Shown here: positions 8,861-17,135 of the stretch, one piece after another
How the letters are laid out: each line of letters opens with the position of its first letter
Numbering within the stretch: the first letter of the stretch is position 1
Assembly: GCA_964635995.1 (NCBI GenBank)
Contig: CAZWRA010000003.1
Location: forward strand, 1 to 49,528
From: JAGQLF01 sp964635995
GTDB taxonomy: Bacteria > Patescibacteriota > Dojkabacteria > J137
Direction of reading: 5' to 3'
Length of the DNA stretch: 49,528 bases
The notes under the pieces: model-generated
Told to the model about the DNA's origin: nothing
Databases searched by the model: none
The model's input: the letters and a program-made list of their open reading frames with translations, nothing else
Translations under genes and position numbers: made by a program

Positions 8861-8904
8861 TACCAGGAGGCAGGATCCCTGCCTGCCTGCAGGCAGGGAA
8901 CTGC
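8861..8904. repeat. duplicated tRNA 3' segment carrying a 20-bp palindromic insert
   Basis: TACCAGGAGGCAGGATC (8861-8877) plus GAACTGC (8898-8904) copies the acceptor/T-arm part of the neighbouring tRNA gene (8926-8949) with one mismatch. The copy is interrupted by the palindrome CCTGCCTGCCTGCAGGCAGG (8878-8897). It may be a vestige of integration at the tRNA or a local duplication. The first bases also supply a -10-like TATAAT to ftsH. Confidence 0.7.
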
Positions 8905-8925
8905 TACCATAGATTGTATTTTTAA

Positions 8926-8999
8926 TACCAGGGGGCAGGATCGAACTGCCGACCTCAGGTTTATGAATCCTGTGCTCTAACCAACTGAGCTACCCTGGC
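8926..8999 (-). tRNA. tRNA-Met(CAU), elongator type
   Basis: 74-nt cloverleaf on the minus strand. Acceptor GCCAGGG pairs with CCCTGGT (G1-U72 wobble), discriminator A, CCA not encoded. The anticodon loop is TTCATAA (CAU) and the T-loop TTCGATC. The paired first base distinguishes it from the initiator at 9104-9178. There is an A-A mismatch at 31-39 closing the anticodon loop. A CAU tRNA could be Ile2 if TilS-modified, but a separate tRNA-Ile(UAU) in this window argues for Met. Confidence 0.9.
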
Positions 9000-9068
9000 A
9001 ATTGGTTACTAGTTGAGATTAAATCTGCTTAATGATTTTAACAAATAAGACAAATTCGAGATAGTGTA

Positions 9069-9104
9069 AAAATCAAGAGCCTCTATCAACGTATAGAGGC
9101 TCTT
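9069..9104 (-). terminator. Rho-independent terminator after tRNA-fMet
   Basis: Perfect 12-bp stem AAGAGCCTCTAT/ATAGAGGCTCTT (9075-9086 with 9093-9104) and a 6-nt loop, followed on the minus strand by GATTTTTA. The first stem arm starts at the terminal base of the tRNA CCA end. Confidence 0.9.
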
Positions 9105-9178
9105 GGTTGCGGGGGTTGGATTCGAACCAACGACCTTCAGGTTATGAGCCTGACGAGCTGCCACTGCTCTACCCCGCG
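9104..9178 (-). tRNA. initiator tRNA-fMet(CAU)
   Basis: 75 nt with CCA encoded. C1-A72 mismatch (CGCGGGG / CCCCGCA), anticodon loop CTCATAA and T-loop TTCGAAT are the bacterial initiator hallmarks. The anticodon stem reads TCAGG/CCTGA, so the usual three G-C pairs (29-31/39-41) have become A-U, G-C, G-C. The D-loop is about 2 nt shorter than in E. coli. Confidence 0.95.
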
Positions 9179-9197
9179 GCTCTCGAATTATATCACT

Positions 9198-9617
9198 TTA
9201 TCTAATGAGTGAAAACCACCAATCCATGTAACCTTCCTTTTCTTTTAAATCAATATACCTTTTTTCTAAATAATAAAATTCACCCTGCTCATTTACTCTA
9301 TATAAAGATTCATTTTGTTCTACTACTCCAAGTACATCCCTCGCTAACAATTTCTGATATTCATCAGAAGAAACTATTGTATACTCCTCTTCTAGCCTTT
9401 GATTCTCAGACCTTAAATTTTTTAATGATTCTTGTTCAGTCTTATAGATATTATAGTTATGTTGTCCATTTTGTATAACTCTCAGAGTGCTTGTTATAAT
9501 AACTAATAGTAATACTATTAATATGATTGTTAATCCTAGACCTTCGAATGTAATACGACCAAGACTAATTCTTAGTTTATTGATAATTCGGCTAGTAAGT
9601 TTCCTCATTGATTTCAA
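9198..9617 (-). CDS. FtsB/DivIC-like septum formation protein
   Basis: 139 residues: a short basic N-terminus, one membrane helix (about 27-47, LGLTIILIVLLLVIITS), then an extracellular coiled coil (YKTEQESLKNLRSENQRLEEEY) and a short C-terminal tail. This is the FtsB/FtsL/DivIC layout used in the divisome, although the C-terminal part is longer than in typical FtsB (about 100 residues). It lies just upstream of the tRNA-Met pair and head-to-head with the recombinase gene, so the two probably share a divergent promoter region. Family call good; exact orthology uncertain. Confidence 0.75.
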   Translation of the reverse strand: MKSMRKLTSRIINKLRISLGRITFEGLGLTIILIVLLLVIITSTLRVIQNGQHNYNIYKTEQESLKNLRSENQRLEEEYTIVSSDEYQKLLARDVLGVVEQNESLYRVNEQGEFYYLEKRYIDLKEKEGYMDWWFSLIR

Positions 9618-9647
9618 ATGTTATTATCTCATTATAGAGGAAAAATA

Positions 9648-10469
9648 ATGGATACAAAAAAATTAATTATAGATTTCGAAAAAAACCTTAAGAGACTGAA
9701 TAAATCACAGAATACTATTCAGTGTTATATCTCTGATGTTAAGGAGTATCTGAGTGTTGTAAGTGATTTAAATGAAGAGTCTATTTGTGAATATAAAAGC
9801 TTCTTAGAATCAAAAAACATTACTAATAAAACTCTATCAAGAAAATTTCAATCAATAAGATGTCTTGCAAATTTTTTAAATGCTGAAAAGAAAGATTTTA
9901 TTGATCCTACAAGAAAAATTAATCTCCCTAAACCATTAAGAAAAAGTATAAATTTTTTAACAAAAGAAGAGATTAGTAAAATTAATATTGCTGCAAGAGA
10001 TGATTCTAAAATTTTCACTGCAATAAATTTATTACTACAAACAGGAATGCTTATTAGCGAGGCTATGGAACTTAAAGTACGTGATATAAACTTTGAAAAT
10101 TACACCTTATCTGTAGGCAAAAGAGATATAGAGCTTTGTGATAAGCTTTTTTTCATTTTAAAAAACTATATCTATGAAAACCACAATAAGTTTTACACAA
10201 ATACTCCACTGTTTATGACTTCAAAAAAAACTCCTATGCATGTTAGAAATATGAGAACTTATATTTCACGAATTTTTAAAAAAGCTGAAGTTAATAAAAC
10301 AATAAATGATCTTAGAAATACTTTCATTATTCATCAACTTAAAAATGGACACTCTATTGAATTTGTCAGAGATTATGTAGGTCATGCTTCTAGTCAAACT
10401 ACTGATAGGTATCTTAGATTAGTCCCTAACTACAAAAAGAAGCATTTAAACAGAGTTATTGAACTCTAA
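9648..10469 (+). CDS. degenerate tyrosine recombinase (Xer/integrase family)
   Basis: 273 residues from ATG 9648, preceded by AGAGGAAA; a 10-residue longer frame from 9618 is less likely. It has an N-terminal SAM-like domain (to about 95) and a catalytic domain. In the box I motif the catalytic Arg is Leu (QTGMLISEAMEL, Leu135). In box II HxxR is NDLR (Asn220, Arg223). His246 (VGHASS) and the nucleophile Tyr255 (TDRYLRL) remain. Loss of the first Arg normally abolishes strand exchange, so this may be a non-catalytic DNA-binding relative or a decaying integrase. It lies about 650 bp from a tRNA gene with a duplicated 3' end. Confidence 0.8.
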   Translation: MDTKKLIIDFEKNLKRLNKSQNTIQCYISDVKEYLSVVSDLNEESICEYKSFLESKNITNKTLSRKFQSIRCLANFLNAEKKDFIDPTRKINLPKPLRKSINFLTKEEISKINIAARDDSKIFTAINLLLQTGMLISEAMELKVRDINFENYTLSVGKRDIELCDKLFFILKNYIYENHNKFYTNTPLFMTSKKTPMHVRNMRTYISRIFKKAEVNKTINDLRNTFIIHQLKNGHSIEFVRDYVGHASSQTTDRYLRLVPNYKKKHLNRVIEL

Positions 10470-10886
10470 ATTATTAATAGTTTCCTTTAATAAGTCATTG
10501 TCTTTCTTATTCAAATGAATAAACAAGAATTTTGAAGGTAAGTTCTTATCATAGGTGAAGTCAGCAATATTATACATAAGCCAGTTACAAAATGAATCTG
10601 AATAACTATTATTTACTGTAATAGAAGAATTAAGAATGAACAGATCATAGCTTTCGGCTTTACCCTTAATTACTTTTTTATCCTTATTAAAAATATTAAC
10701 TGCTCTACTTTCTATTGTTGAATTGTATCTTGTTTTAGCTAATCCAAGGATGTAATTAGGCTTAGAGTTTAAAATTATTTTCTTATATTCTTCAAGATCT
10801 TGCTTCAATTTCTTAAATACAAAAACTTTTCTATCATTCAAAAAATCGATTGGATGAAGTGAATTAAATCTGAAGATCTCTATCAT
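10446..10886 (-). CDS. compact pyroglutamyl-peptidase I (C15)-like protein
   Basis: 146 residues against about 200-215 for the family. Three blocks fit C15 peptidases in order: KPNYILGLAKTRYNSTIESRAVN (family GxAxGRxxIxxERxAxN, Glu), SDSFCNWLMYNI (family AGxYxCNxxxY, nucleophile Cys) and KFLFIHLNK (family GFIHxP, His). The E-C-H triad is therefore present, but the N-terminal strand/helix region is reduced. If active it would remove N-terminal pyroglutamate from peptides. It overlaps the 3' end of the convergent recombinase gene by 24 bp. The call rests on motifs only. Confidence 0.5.
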   Translation of the reverse strand: MIEIFRFNSLHPIDFLNDRKVFVFKKLKQDLEEYKKIILNSKPNYILGLAKTRYNSTIESRAVNIFNKDKKVIKGKAESYDLFILNSSITVNNSYSDSFCNWLMYNIADFTYDKNLPSKFLFIHLNKKDNDLLKETINNLEFNNSV

Positions 10887-10976
10887 TATTAAAAAGTCAT
10901 TAATGAACTTAAACCAGAGCCGGCCTTGAGTTTATGGAAGGAACACAGGCTTATCCCAAATTCTTGCTTTCAGACA

Positions 10977-11050
10977 TAGTCCTGGGTGGACTCGAACCAC
11001 CGACCCCGGCTTTATAAGAACCGTGCTCTAACCACCTGAGCTACAGGACT
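10977..11050 (-). tRNA. tRNA-Ile(UAU)
   Basis: 74 nt without encoded CCA. Acceptor AGTCCTG/CAGGACT, D-arm GCTCAGGTGGTTAGAGC, anticodon stem CGGTT/AGCCG (one G-U pair), loop CTTATAA with anticodon UAU, variable loop GGGTC, T-arm GGTGG TTCGAGT CCACC, discriminator A. The body matches bacterial tRNA-Ile. Most bacteria read AUA with a CAU tRNA modified by TilS, so a genomic UAU anticodon is unusual. Confidence 0.88.
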
Positions 11051-11097
11051 ACTCATTAAGAGTTTAGCTTTGGGAATTTTATCACACTAAAACTAAG

Positions 11098-13518
11098 TTA
11101 TATAGAAGGATTAAAGTTACCAAGTCCCCCAAACATATTGCTATCTGTAGATTGTTTCTTCTCGACTTTCTTTATGAATGTACCTCTTAACTTTATCTCA
11201 TTTTCAATAATTGATTTATCTTTCCCATACCTTAATCTTGAAATTTGCCTAATAACATCAGCTAATTGAGGATTAGATGTTGTAATCATATCGTAAGGAG
11301 AATCTCCGTAGAATGATCTTAAAGTAAATGGTGTTGCAGGTTTCCCGTCAACAAGCATTTTCATAAAGATATTAAAGTTCTCAGCTTGAATTAAATCATT
11401 TTGATCAAATACTCCTTCAAACTCTTTCATTAAATATTCAGCATCATTAACGCCCACTCTTAAAATAGCTTTATTTCCTACATTACCAAAAATTGAATCT
11501 CTAATTTTTGTGTCTCCTCCTTCTCTTGTTAACTGTCCAATAAACTGGTGTGCAAGAGTAAGAGATAATCGATATTTTCTAGCTTCGGAAAGAATCTGAT
11601 TAATTCCATCTGTTAAAAAGTTTTGAAACTCATCAACATAAAGATAGAATGGATTTCTTTGATCTTCAGGAACATCTTCCCGCTCTAAAGCACTAATTAG
11701 AAGCTTAGAAACAATAATCATTCCAAGAAGGCTCATATTAAATTCTCCAATTTTTCCTTTAGAAAGTTTAACTAAAAGAATCTTTCCTTCATCCATAATT
11801 TTTCTGAAATTAATAGATGAGTTCTGTTGGGCTACAATTGGTCTTACATAATCATTTGTTAAGAAACTTGCTAGTTTAGATACAACATAAGGAGTAATAT
11901 TTTTTAAGGAAGCTTCTCCTCCTGCTTTTTGAGCTTGTTTCTCCCAGAAGTCTATAACTTCTTGGTTATCACATTTTGAGAGTTTATACGCCCTATAATC
12001 GTCATCAGCAAAAACTTTAGGTACTTCAAGCAATGTCGAACCCGATTCTGGATCACTTAATAAAAGCATAATTCCATATCTGAAATATTGTTCAAACATA
12101 GGACCTCCAGTCTTTTTTAAATCATAAAGGGAATCAAAAATGTTTAGCATCTCGTTAATAGCAAGTGATTTCTGCGCATCCGAATTAAATTCAAGCATAT
12201 TTAATCCCATTGGTCTTTCAATATCTCCTGGATCAAAAAGAATTACATCCTCTACTCGCTCTGGAGGTACTTGCTGAAGAATTTTTTCAACATCACTTCC
12301 GTGTGGATCTATAAATGCACAGCCATGACCCATTTTTATATCTCTAATCATCATTCCAGATATAAATCCAGATTTTCCTGATCCAGTTTGACCGACAACG
12401 TACATATGTCTCATTCTATCTTCAGGTTTCATAAAAACTTCTTTGAACTTTCCTCTAAATGAATTTCTACCAAGATACATATAGTCTTTATCGTAGTTAC
12501 TAGTAACATAATCAGGTGCAGGAGCTTTTTTTGATAAAAGCCAGTTTATGAAGGGAGCTTCAACATTTTTATTTGGGAAATGATATAGAGTTGCAAGTTC
12601 TTCTACATTAATTATCATTGTTTCACGAGGTATTCTGTAGATAATATCAGTCACAATTCGATTTAATTGTTTACCATCTACTTTTGAAAAGCTATTTCCA
12701 CCCTCTTTTGTGTATTGATCGAAAGTACTTAATGCATTACTTAAATGTGCATCTGCTTCATCTTGATTCTGAGACATTATCACAAGCCTTACATCAGTAT
12801 AAAAGCCTGACTTCTCAGCTTTCTTCTCAATGAATGAAAGTGTGTCTTCATTTACTTTAACATCACTCTTTTCTGGATCAGCCTTTTGATCCTTAATTTT
12901 CTTAACATAATCTTTTGCTGAATTTCGCCAGTCTGAACCCGCGGGGGTAACAATAAGCTGAAATATTGCTGACTCGTTATAAGCTAACTTACTAAATGCA
13001 TCTGTAAGTGTAGCTAAAGTATCAACTGGAAGTTCTCCGTAAGTTTGAAAAGGTATTCTGGATTCTTGTCTTAGCTTAAGCGCTGTATACGCTACTTTCG
13101 CATTTTCTGGAAATGCATTATATTCTCTAACTCTTGCAATTTCTGCTGTTGGATAAGTCCCATTAATTTGTCTATCTACAACTGAAGCTAGATTTCTTGG
13201 GCATACAACAAAAAATTTTATATTTTCTTTAAATGCTACTATTTCAAAACTAATAAAAGTTTTTGGGCTAAAGAATTTCTTAAAACCTTTTAATTTTTTC
13301 CCAACTCCAAGTAGACCTGTAAACATCTGTTCAGCAGCTTTAATTTCGACTTCGTTATTTTTCGGAAGTTTAACCTCAAAATAAACATACCCGATTGATT
13401 TATTAAGTAATACTCTCTCTCTAATACAGTTAAAGAACTTTTTTGAACCAATAACAAGTCCTACAAACAGAACAACTACAACGCTTAATATGATTAATCC
13501 TGTAACTATTGAATCCAT
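11098..13518 (-). CDS. membrane-anchored TraG/VirD4-like (HerA-FtsK superfamily) ATPase
   Basis: 806 residues. An N-terminal membrane helix (about 5-25) is followed by a long alpha/beta region. The ATPase core has Walker A VGQTGSGKSG (near 374) and Walker B FYLYVDEFQNF (near 622), then a SEARKYRLSLTLAHQF motif typical of type IV coupling and TraC-like ATPases. Such ATPases pump DNA or protein, or power pilus assembly. It sits in the same minus-strand block as six pilin-like genes, supporting a role in a CPR-type secretion, pilus or DNA-uptake system. Substrate unknown. Confidence 0.8.
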   Translation of the reverse strand: MDSIVTGLIILSVVVVLFVGLVIGSKKFFNCIRERVLLNKSIGYVYFEVKLPKNNEVEIKAAEQMFTGLLGVGKKLKGFKKFFSPKTFISFEIVAFKENIKFFVVCPRNLASVVDRQINGTYPTAEIARVREYNAFPENAKVAYTALKLRQESRIPFQTYGELPVDTLATLTDAFSKLAYNESAIFQLIVTPAGSDWRNSAKDYVKKIKDQKADPEKSDVKVNEDTLSFIEKKAEKSGFYTDVRLVIMSQNQDEADAHLSNALSTFDQYTKEGGNSFSKVDGKQLNRIVTDIIYRIPRETMIINVEELATLYHFPNKNVEAPFINWLLSKKAPAPDYVTSNYDKDYMYLGRNSFRGKFKEVFMKPEDRMRHMYVVGQTGSGKSGFISGMMIRDIKMGHGCAFIDPHGSDVEKILQQVPPERVEDVILFDPGDIERPMGLNMLEFNSDAQKSLAINEMLNIFDSLYDLKKTGGPMFEQYFRYGIMLLLSDPESGSTLLEVPKVFADDDYRAYKLSKCDNQEVIDFWEKQAQKAGGEASLKNITPYVVSKLASFLTNDYVRPIVAQQNSSINFRKIMDEGKILLVKLSKGKIGEFNMSLLGMIIVSKLLISALEREDVPEDQRNPFYLYVDEFQNFLTDGINQILSEARKYRLSLTLAHQFIGQLTREGGDTKIRDSIFGNVGNKAILRVGVNDAEYLMKEFEGVFDQNDLIQAENFNIFMKMLVDGKPATPFTLRSFYGDSPYDMITTSNPQLADVIRQISRLRYGKDKSIIENEIKLRGTFIKKVEKKQSTDSNMFGGLGNFNPSI

Positions 13519-13535
13519 AACTTATTATAATCTAA

Positions 13536-14093
13536 TTATTTAGAAGAGCTAGCCTTAAATTCCAATACAAATTTTTTAAACTGCTCCGCTAACCATTTAT
13601 TTGAAGATGTTTTTGAAGCCTTACTATTATTTTCAATAAATTTTAAAGTAGATCCAATATCTGAAGGATTAAAACTTTTAGGATCAAAACCATCTCCATA
13701 TGGTTTATTATCTTTTTTATCTAGTTTTACAACTGGAGCTTTTTGTTGAACTTGTAATTCTGGTCTTGGAGATGGCTTTGTCTCAGGTTTTTTTTCAATA
13801 TTTTTCTCAACTTCAGGAGAACTTTCAATTTTACTTTCTACAGAACTTTCAAGATTAACAGATGTATCAATATTTTCTGGAATATGAGGTTGTTCAGGAG
13901 AACCTCCTTCTGATGCTTCTTGTTGTTCTTTAATTTTTTCATTAACAAAATTTATTGCAATATTTATTTTTACAATTTGCTCATTAGGGCCCTTAACTAA
14001 AGGAATACCGTTTTCTCCAAAGCCAAAAAATTCAAAGCCAAAATGCTTTAATTGTTCTAAAATTGTTTTTAGTTTTGGATCTTCTACCTCCAT
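13536..14093 (-). CDS. low-complexity protein of unknown function
   Basis: 185 residues. There is a folded-looking N-terminal 50 residues, a disordered middle rich in Glu, Pro, Lys and Ser (about 55-125), and a short helical C-terminus (WLAEQFKKFVLEFK). No membrane segment or signal peptide. It is 17 bp upstream of the VirD4-like ATPase gene and 1 bp downstream of smpB, so it is co-transcribed. It could be an adaptor for the ATPase; that is inference from position only. Confidence 0.65.
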   Translation of the reverse strand: MEVEDPKLKTILEQLKHFGFEFFGFGENGIPLVKGPNEQIVKINIAINFVNEKIKEQQEASEGGSPEQPHIPENIDTSVNLESSVESKIESSPEVEKNIEKKPETKPSPRPELQVQQKAPVVKLDKKDNKPYGDGFDPKSFNPSDIGSTLKFIENNSKASKTSSNKWLAEQFKKFVLEFKASSSK

Positions 14094-14094
14094 T

Positions 14095-14550
14095 TTAAAA
14101 ATTGTATTTTTTTCTATCTAATTCTATTCTTCTGTTTAAATCCTTTTCTTTTAGCTTTTGTCTTTTATCGAATTTCTTTCTACCTCGTCCCACACCTAAT
14201 TCTAGTTTAATATAATTCTTATTATTTCTGTAAAATTTTAAAGGCACGACTGCATACCCTGGACGCTCTATTATTTCACTAAGATGCTTAATTTCTCTTC
14301 TTTTAACTAATATTTTCCTGTCTCTATACTCCTCTTCTTTAGACTTAGAAACTCCTAGTTTCCATGAAGGTATGTGAGCACCGACAAGAAACAATTCACC
14401 GTCTTTCTCTCTTATAAAAGAATTTGAAAGACCAACTTGGTGGTTACTTATCGATTTTACTTCCCAGCCTTCTAATGAAATACCAGCTTCAATTTTCTCA
14501 GATATCTCATAGTCTGCTAGAGCTTTTTTATTATTTTGAAGTATTGTCAT
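14095..14550 (-). CDS. smpB: SsrA-binding protein SmpB
   Basis: 151 residues with the family landmarks: KKALADYEI, EAGISLEGWEVKSI, the YRDRKILVKRREI core and the basic tail GRGRKKFDKRQKLKEKDLNRRI. It binds the tRNA-like domain of tmRNA and escorts it into stalled ribosomes for trans-translation. The tmRNA partner is in the same window (37696-38132) and has an unusual tRNA-like domain. It is 2 bp downstream of the PP2C-like gene. Confidence 0.95.
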   Translation of the reverse strand: MTILQNNKKALADYEISEKIEAGISLEGWEVKSISNHQVGLSNSFIREKDGELFLVGAHIPSWKLGVSKSKEEEYRDRKILVKRREIKHLSEIIERPGYAVVPLKFYRNNKNYIKLELGVGRGRKKFDKRQKLKEKDLNRRIELDRKKYNF

Positions 14551-14552
14551 TC

Positions 14553-17084
14553 TTAAATATCTAGTCGGACAACTCTATTTCCATCAAGAACAAAAAGACT
14601 TTCATCAACAATTATTATTTCTTTAATATCATTAAACATTGAAGAATCATCTCCTCTATATTGGAACTGTTTAATAAATCTTACATTCTTTTGTTCGTTG
14701 TCTTGAATCTCGAATAATAACACTCTTTTGTTAATTGAGTCACCTACAGCCATATATTTTAGACCTACATCTAAAGCTGTAGCAGATTGAAGAGAGTTAA
14801 AGTCAGAATCTAGAAGATTAACGTATATATCTCTTTCTAAAGTATTTGGTCCTCCAGCAAGATATCGTCTAATTCCTAGATTTTCTGTTAGAACATAAAC
14901 TTCATAAGGTACTTCAATATCTACAGCATTTGAAAGTTCTGGATCCTGTTTCCAATTAGGTGGATTTTGAGATTGGAATGTAGCCCCTCCATTATTGTAC
15001 CCATCTCCTGAAAGTTCTCTCTTAAAGATTTGTTGATGAATCTGATGAATTTCATATAAAGCATCATTTCCATCATAAAGCGCGGCTTCCTCAGGCCCTC
15101 CAACGGAAGGTGGGATTAGATTATCATATCTCGTTAATGATTCTTTATCATTTGGATTAAACTTACCAATAACTGAATCCTCATCTTTATCGTAAACAAT
15201 AATTCCGTTATCAACACTTTTAACTAAAATATATGGACTTGTGACCTCGGTAATATGAATACTTACATTAGAATTTAAGTTTGTTCCCATTTGATAAATT
15301 ACATCTCTTCCTTCATCTGAAGCAAAAATACTTCCTTCTGAATATTCTAGATCAGAAAGATTTGCATCATCAAATTGCCTTGAAAGATCCGCAACAACTT
15401 GTGGATCATTGAAAGATTCAACTAATAATAGCTCATCTGATTGAGTTGAAAGAGTCGAAGAAAGAGTCTGAAGATCACTAAAGTAATCTCCTTTATTCTT
15501 TATTTTATCGTTTGCTTCTAATTCTAGAAGTTCAGTGCTTATTTCAGACTGTAATGTATTAATCTCATTAATTAATGCATTCTTATCTTGGCCAGCTGAA
15601 TATTGAAGGTTTTGTACCTCTGCTCTAATATTTTCAACGCTCTTCCCATATTCAGTAATTCTTGTCTCTATATCTTCAGTCATTATAGATTGTTCTAATC
15701 TTCTCTGATTATTATTAATAACTGTATAACCTCCAATCAGAATTACTAAAATTCCAATTACAAAAATATATCGATTTCTTTTAACTCTTCTCTTATTCAA
15801 CGACCTCCTATCTAAATTTTTTCCCAAGATCTCCTTTTCAAAAACTGACTTTACGCTACCTAACACTCCTGCAATTTTAGAAACAATAGTATTTATTATA
15901 TGAGCGTAAGTTTTCTTATTGTCTTTAAAATGATTCTTTACAGCACCAATTACTCCACCGATTATACTTTTAGCTGAATTAATTATCTTAGCTAATATAT
16001 TTACCTTTTCTTCTGTGTTTTTTTCTAGGACTTCTCTTCTCTCTGTGAATGGTGCTTTTTCGTCCAATTCTTCGTACTCTTCTTCTGATTCTTCCTCTTC
16101 TTCAACCTTATCTTTCTTAAATCTATTTTTCAATTTCCCTAAAATCATTGCAGATGTACCTTTTATTCTTGACATTACTGGCTCAGACGTAACCTCTTCT
16201 TCTTCATATTCTTCTTGATCTTCTTCCTCTTCGTCATTTTCCTCATCTTCAATATCTAAATCATCATCTGACTCTGATCTATTAGTCTTTTCTTCAGCAT
16301 TCTCAAAATCTACAGATTCATCATCATCTGTATTGTCTTTAACCCTACTAGCTTCATTCTCTTCGTAAACCTCTAACTCATCATTACTTTCATCAATTTC
16401 TTCTGTTTGTACCTTTGAATCTTCTAATTTTTGTATTACCCAATTTTGATTTTCATCTGCAATCATCATTAAAGCAGCTCCTGTAAGTTTTCCTTTTTCG
16501 ATTAATTTGCTTTTATCAAGTTCTTTAAGAGAATCTTCAATGTTAAGAAGATGCTCAAACGCCTTAGATGTTGCTAAACAGAATTTATCATCTTCTCTAA
16601 TTTCTAAACTTGCTGATCTTAAGAAACCACTATGATTCCTATCTGAAAGTCCATCAGTTATATCTACAAAATTATCTTCTCTATTAATAAAAATCTTACT
16701 CTCACCAATTGTTACAGCGTAAAGATATTTATCTTTAAATACTGTTATCGCCATTTCCATATCAATCCCTGCATTTGAAACTTCTTCTTCTCTTGAAAGA
16801 AGAAGATCCATTTTAGATTTCATTTTCCAACATGCCTCTTCAATTCTTTCTAATGTAGATTTATAATCTTTCAGTTCTTCGAAGTAAGCGTTTTGTAGAG
16901 ATTCAATAACAATTTTTGCAAACTTATCTATAGCGAAATCATCAATGGCAGTTTCAAATCTAAAAGCAGCAAACATCTCTCCAAGTCTTTTTGCATCAGC
17001 TTCACTTGTAGGCTTATAGCCGTAAACGCCAGCCCACACCTTATCTGTTTTTTGTCCTATTAAATAATCAGTCTTAAAATTCAT
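14553..17084 (-). CDS. PP2C-like phosphatase domain plus membrane helix and propeller-like extracellular domain
   Basis: 843 residues in three parts. The N-terminal about 220 residues resemble a PP2C-type fold (MAITVFKDKYLYAVTIGESKIFINR; LTGAALMMIAD), but the Asp metal motifs are not clear. A highly acidic Glu/Asp linker (about 225-360) and an amphipathic segment lead to one membrane helix (about 437-455). The C-terminal about 370 residues have a coiled coil, then repeating beta strands (IIVYDKDEDSVIGKF; VYVLTENLGIRRY; SLFVLDGNRVVRLDI) like a propeller. The layout suggests transmembrane signalling or a scaffold at the envelope. No assigned function. Confidence 0.6.
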   Translation of the reverse strand: MNFKTDYLIGQKTDKVWAGVYGYKPTSEADAKRLGEMFAAFRFETAIDDFAIDKFAKIVIESLQNAYFEELKDYKSTLERIEEACWKMKSKMDLLLSREEEVSNAGIDMEMAITVFKDKYLYAVTIGESKIFINREDNFVDITDGLSDRNHSGFLRSASLEIREDDKFCLATSKAFEHLLNIEDSLKELDKSKLIEKGKLTGAALMMIADENQNWVIQKLEDSKVQTEEIDESNDELEVYEENEASRVKDNTDDDESVDFENAEEKTNRSESDDDLDIEDEENDEEEEDQEEYEEEEVTSEPVMSRIKGTSAMILGKLKNRFKKDKVEEEEESEEEYEELDEKAPFTERREVLEKNTEEKVNILAKIINSAKSIIGGVIGAVKNHFKDNKKTYAHIINTIVSKIAGVLGSVKSVFEKEILGKNLDRRSLNKRRVKRNRYIFVIGILVILIGGYTVINNNQRRLEQSIMTEDIETRITEYGKSVENIRAEVQNLQYSAGQDKNALINEINTLQSEISTELLELEANDKIKNKGDYFSDLQTLSSTLSTQSDELLLVESFNDPQVVADLSRQFDDANLSDLEYSEGSIFASDEGRDVIYQMGTNLNSNVSIHITEVTSPYILVKSVDNGIIVYDKDEDSVIGKFNPNDKESLTRYDNLIPPSVGGPEEAALYDGNDALYEIHQIHQQIFKRELSGDGYNNGGATFQSQNPPNWKQDPELSNAVDIEVPYEVYVLTENLGIRRYLAGGPNTLERDIYVNLLDSDFNSLQSATALDVGLKYMAVGDSINKRVLLFEIQDNEQKNVRFIKQFQYRGDDSSMFNDIKEIIIVDESLFVLDGNRVVRLDI

Positions 17085-17135
17085 ACAAAATTTCTTTTAT
17101 ACTAGTATATCAAAATGAACGAAAATAACTATTCT

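Noticed and set aside
8833..8910. N-terminal extension of FtsH
   Set aside because: The 26 extra residues are encoded by the palindromic repeat and tRNA-like copy; family N-terminus and the TATAAT position fit ATG 8832.
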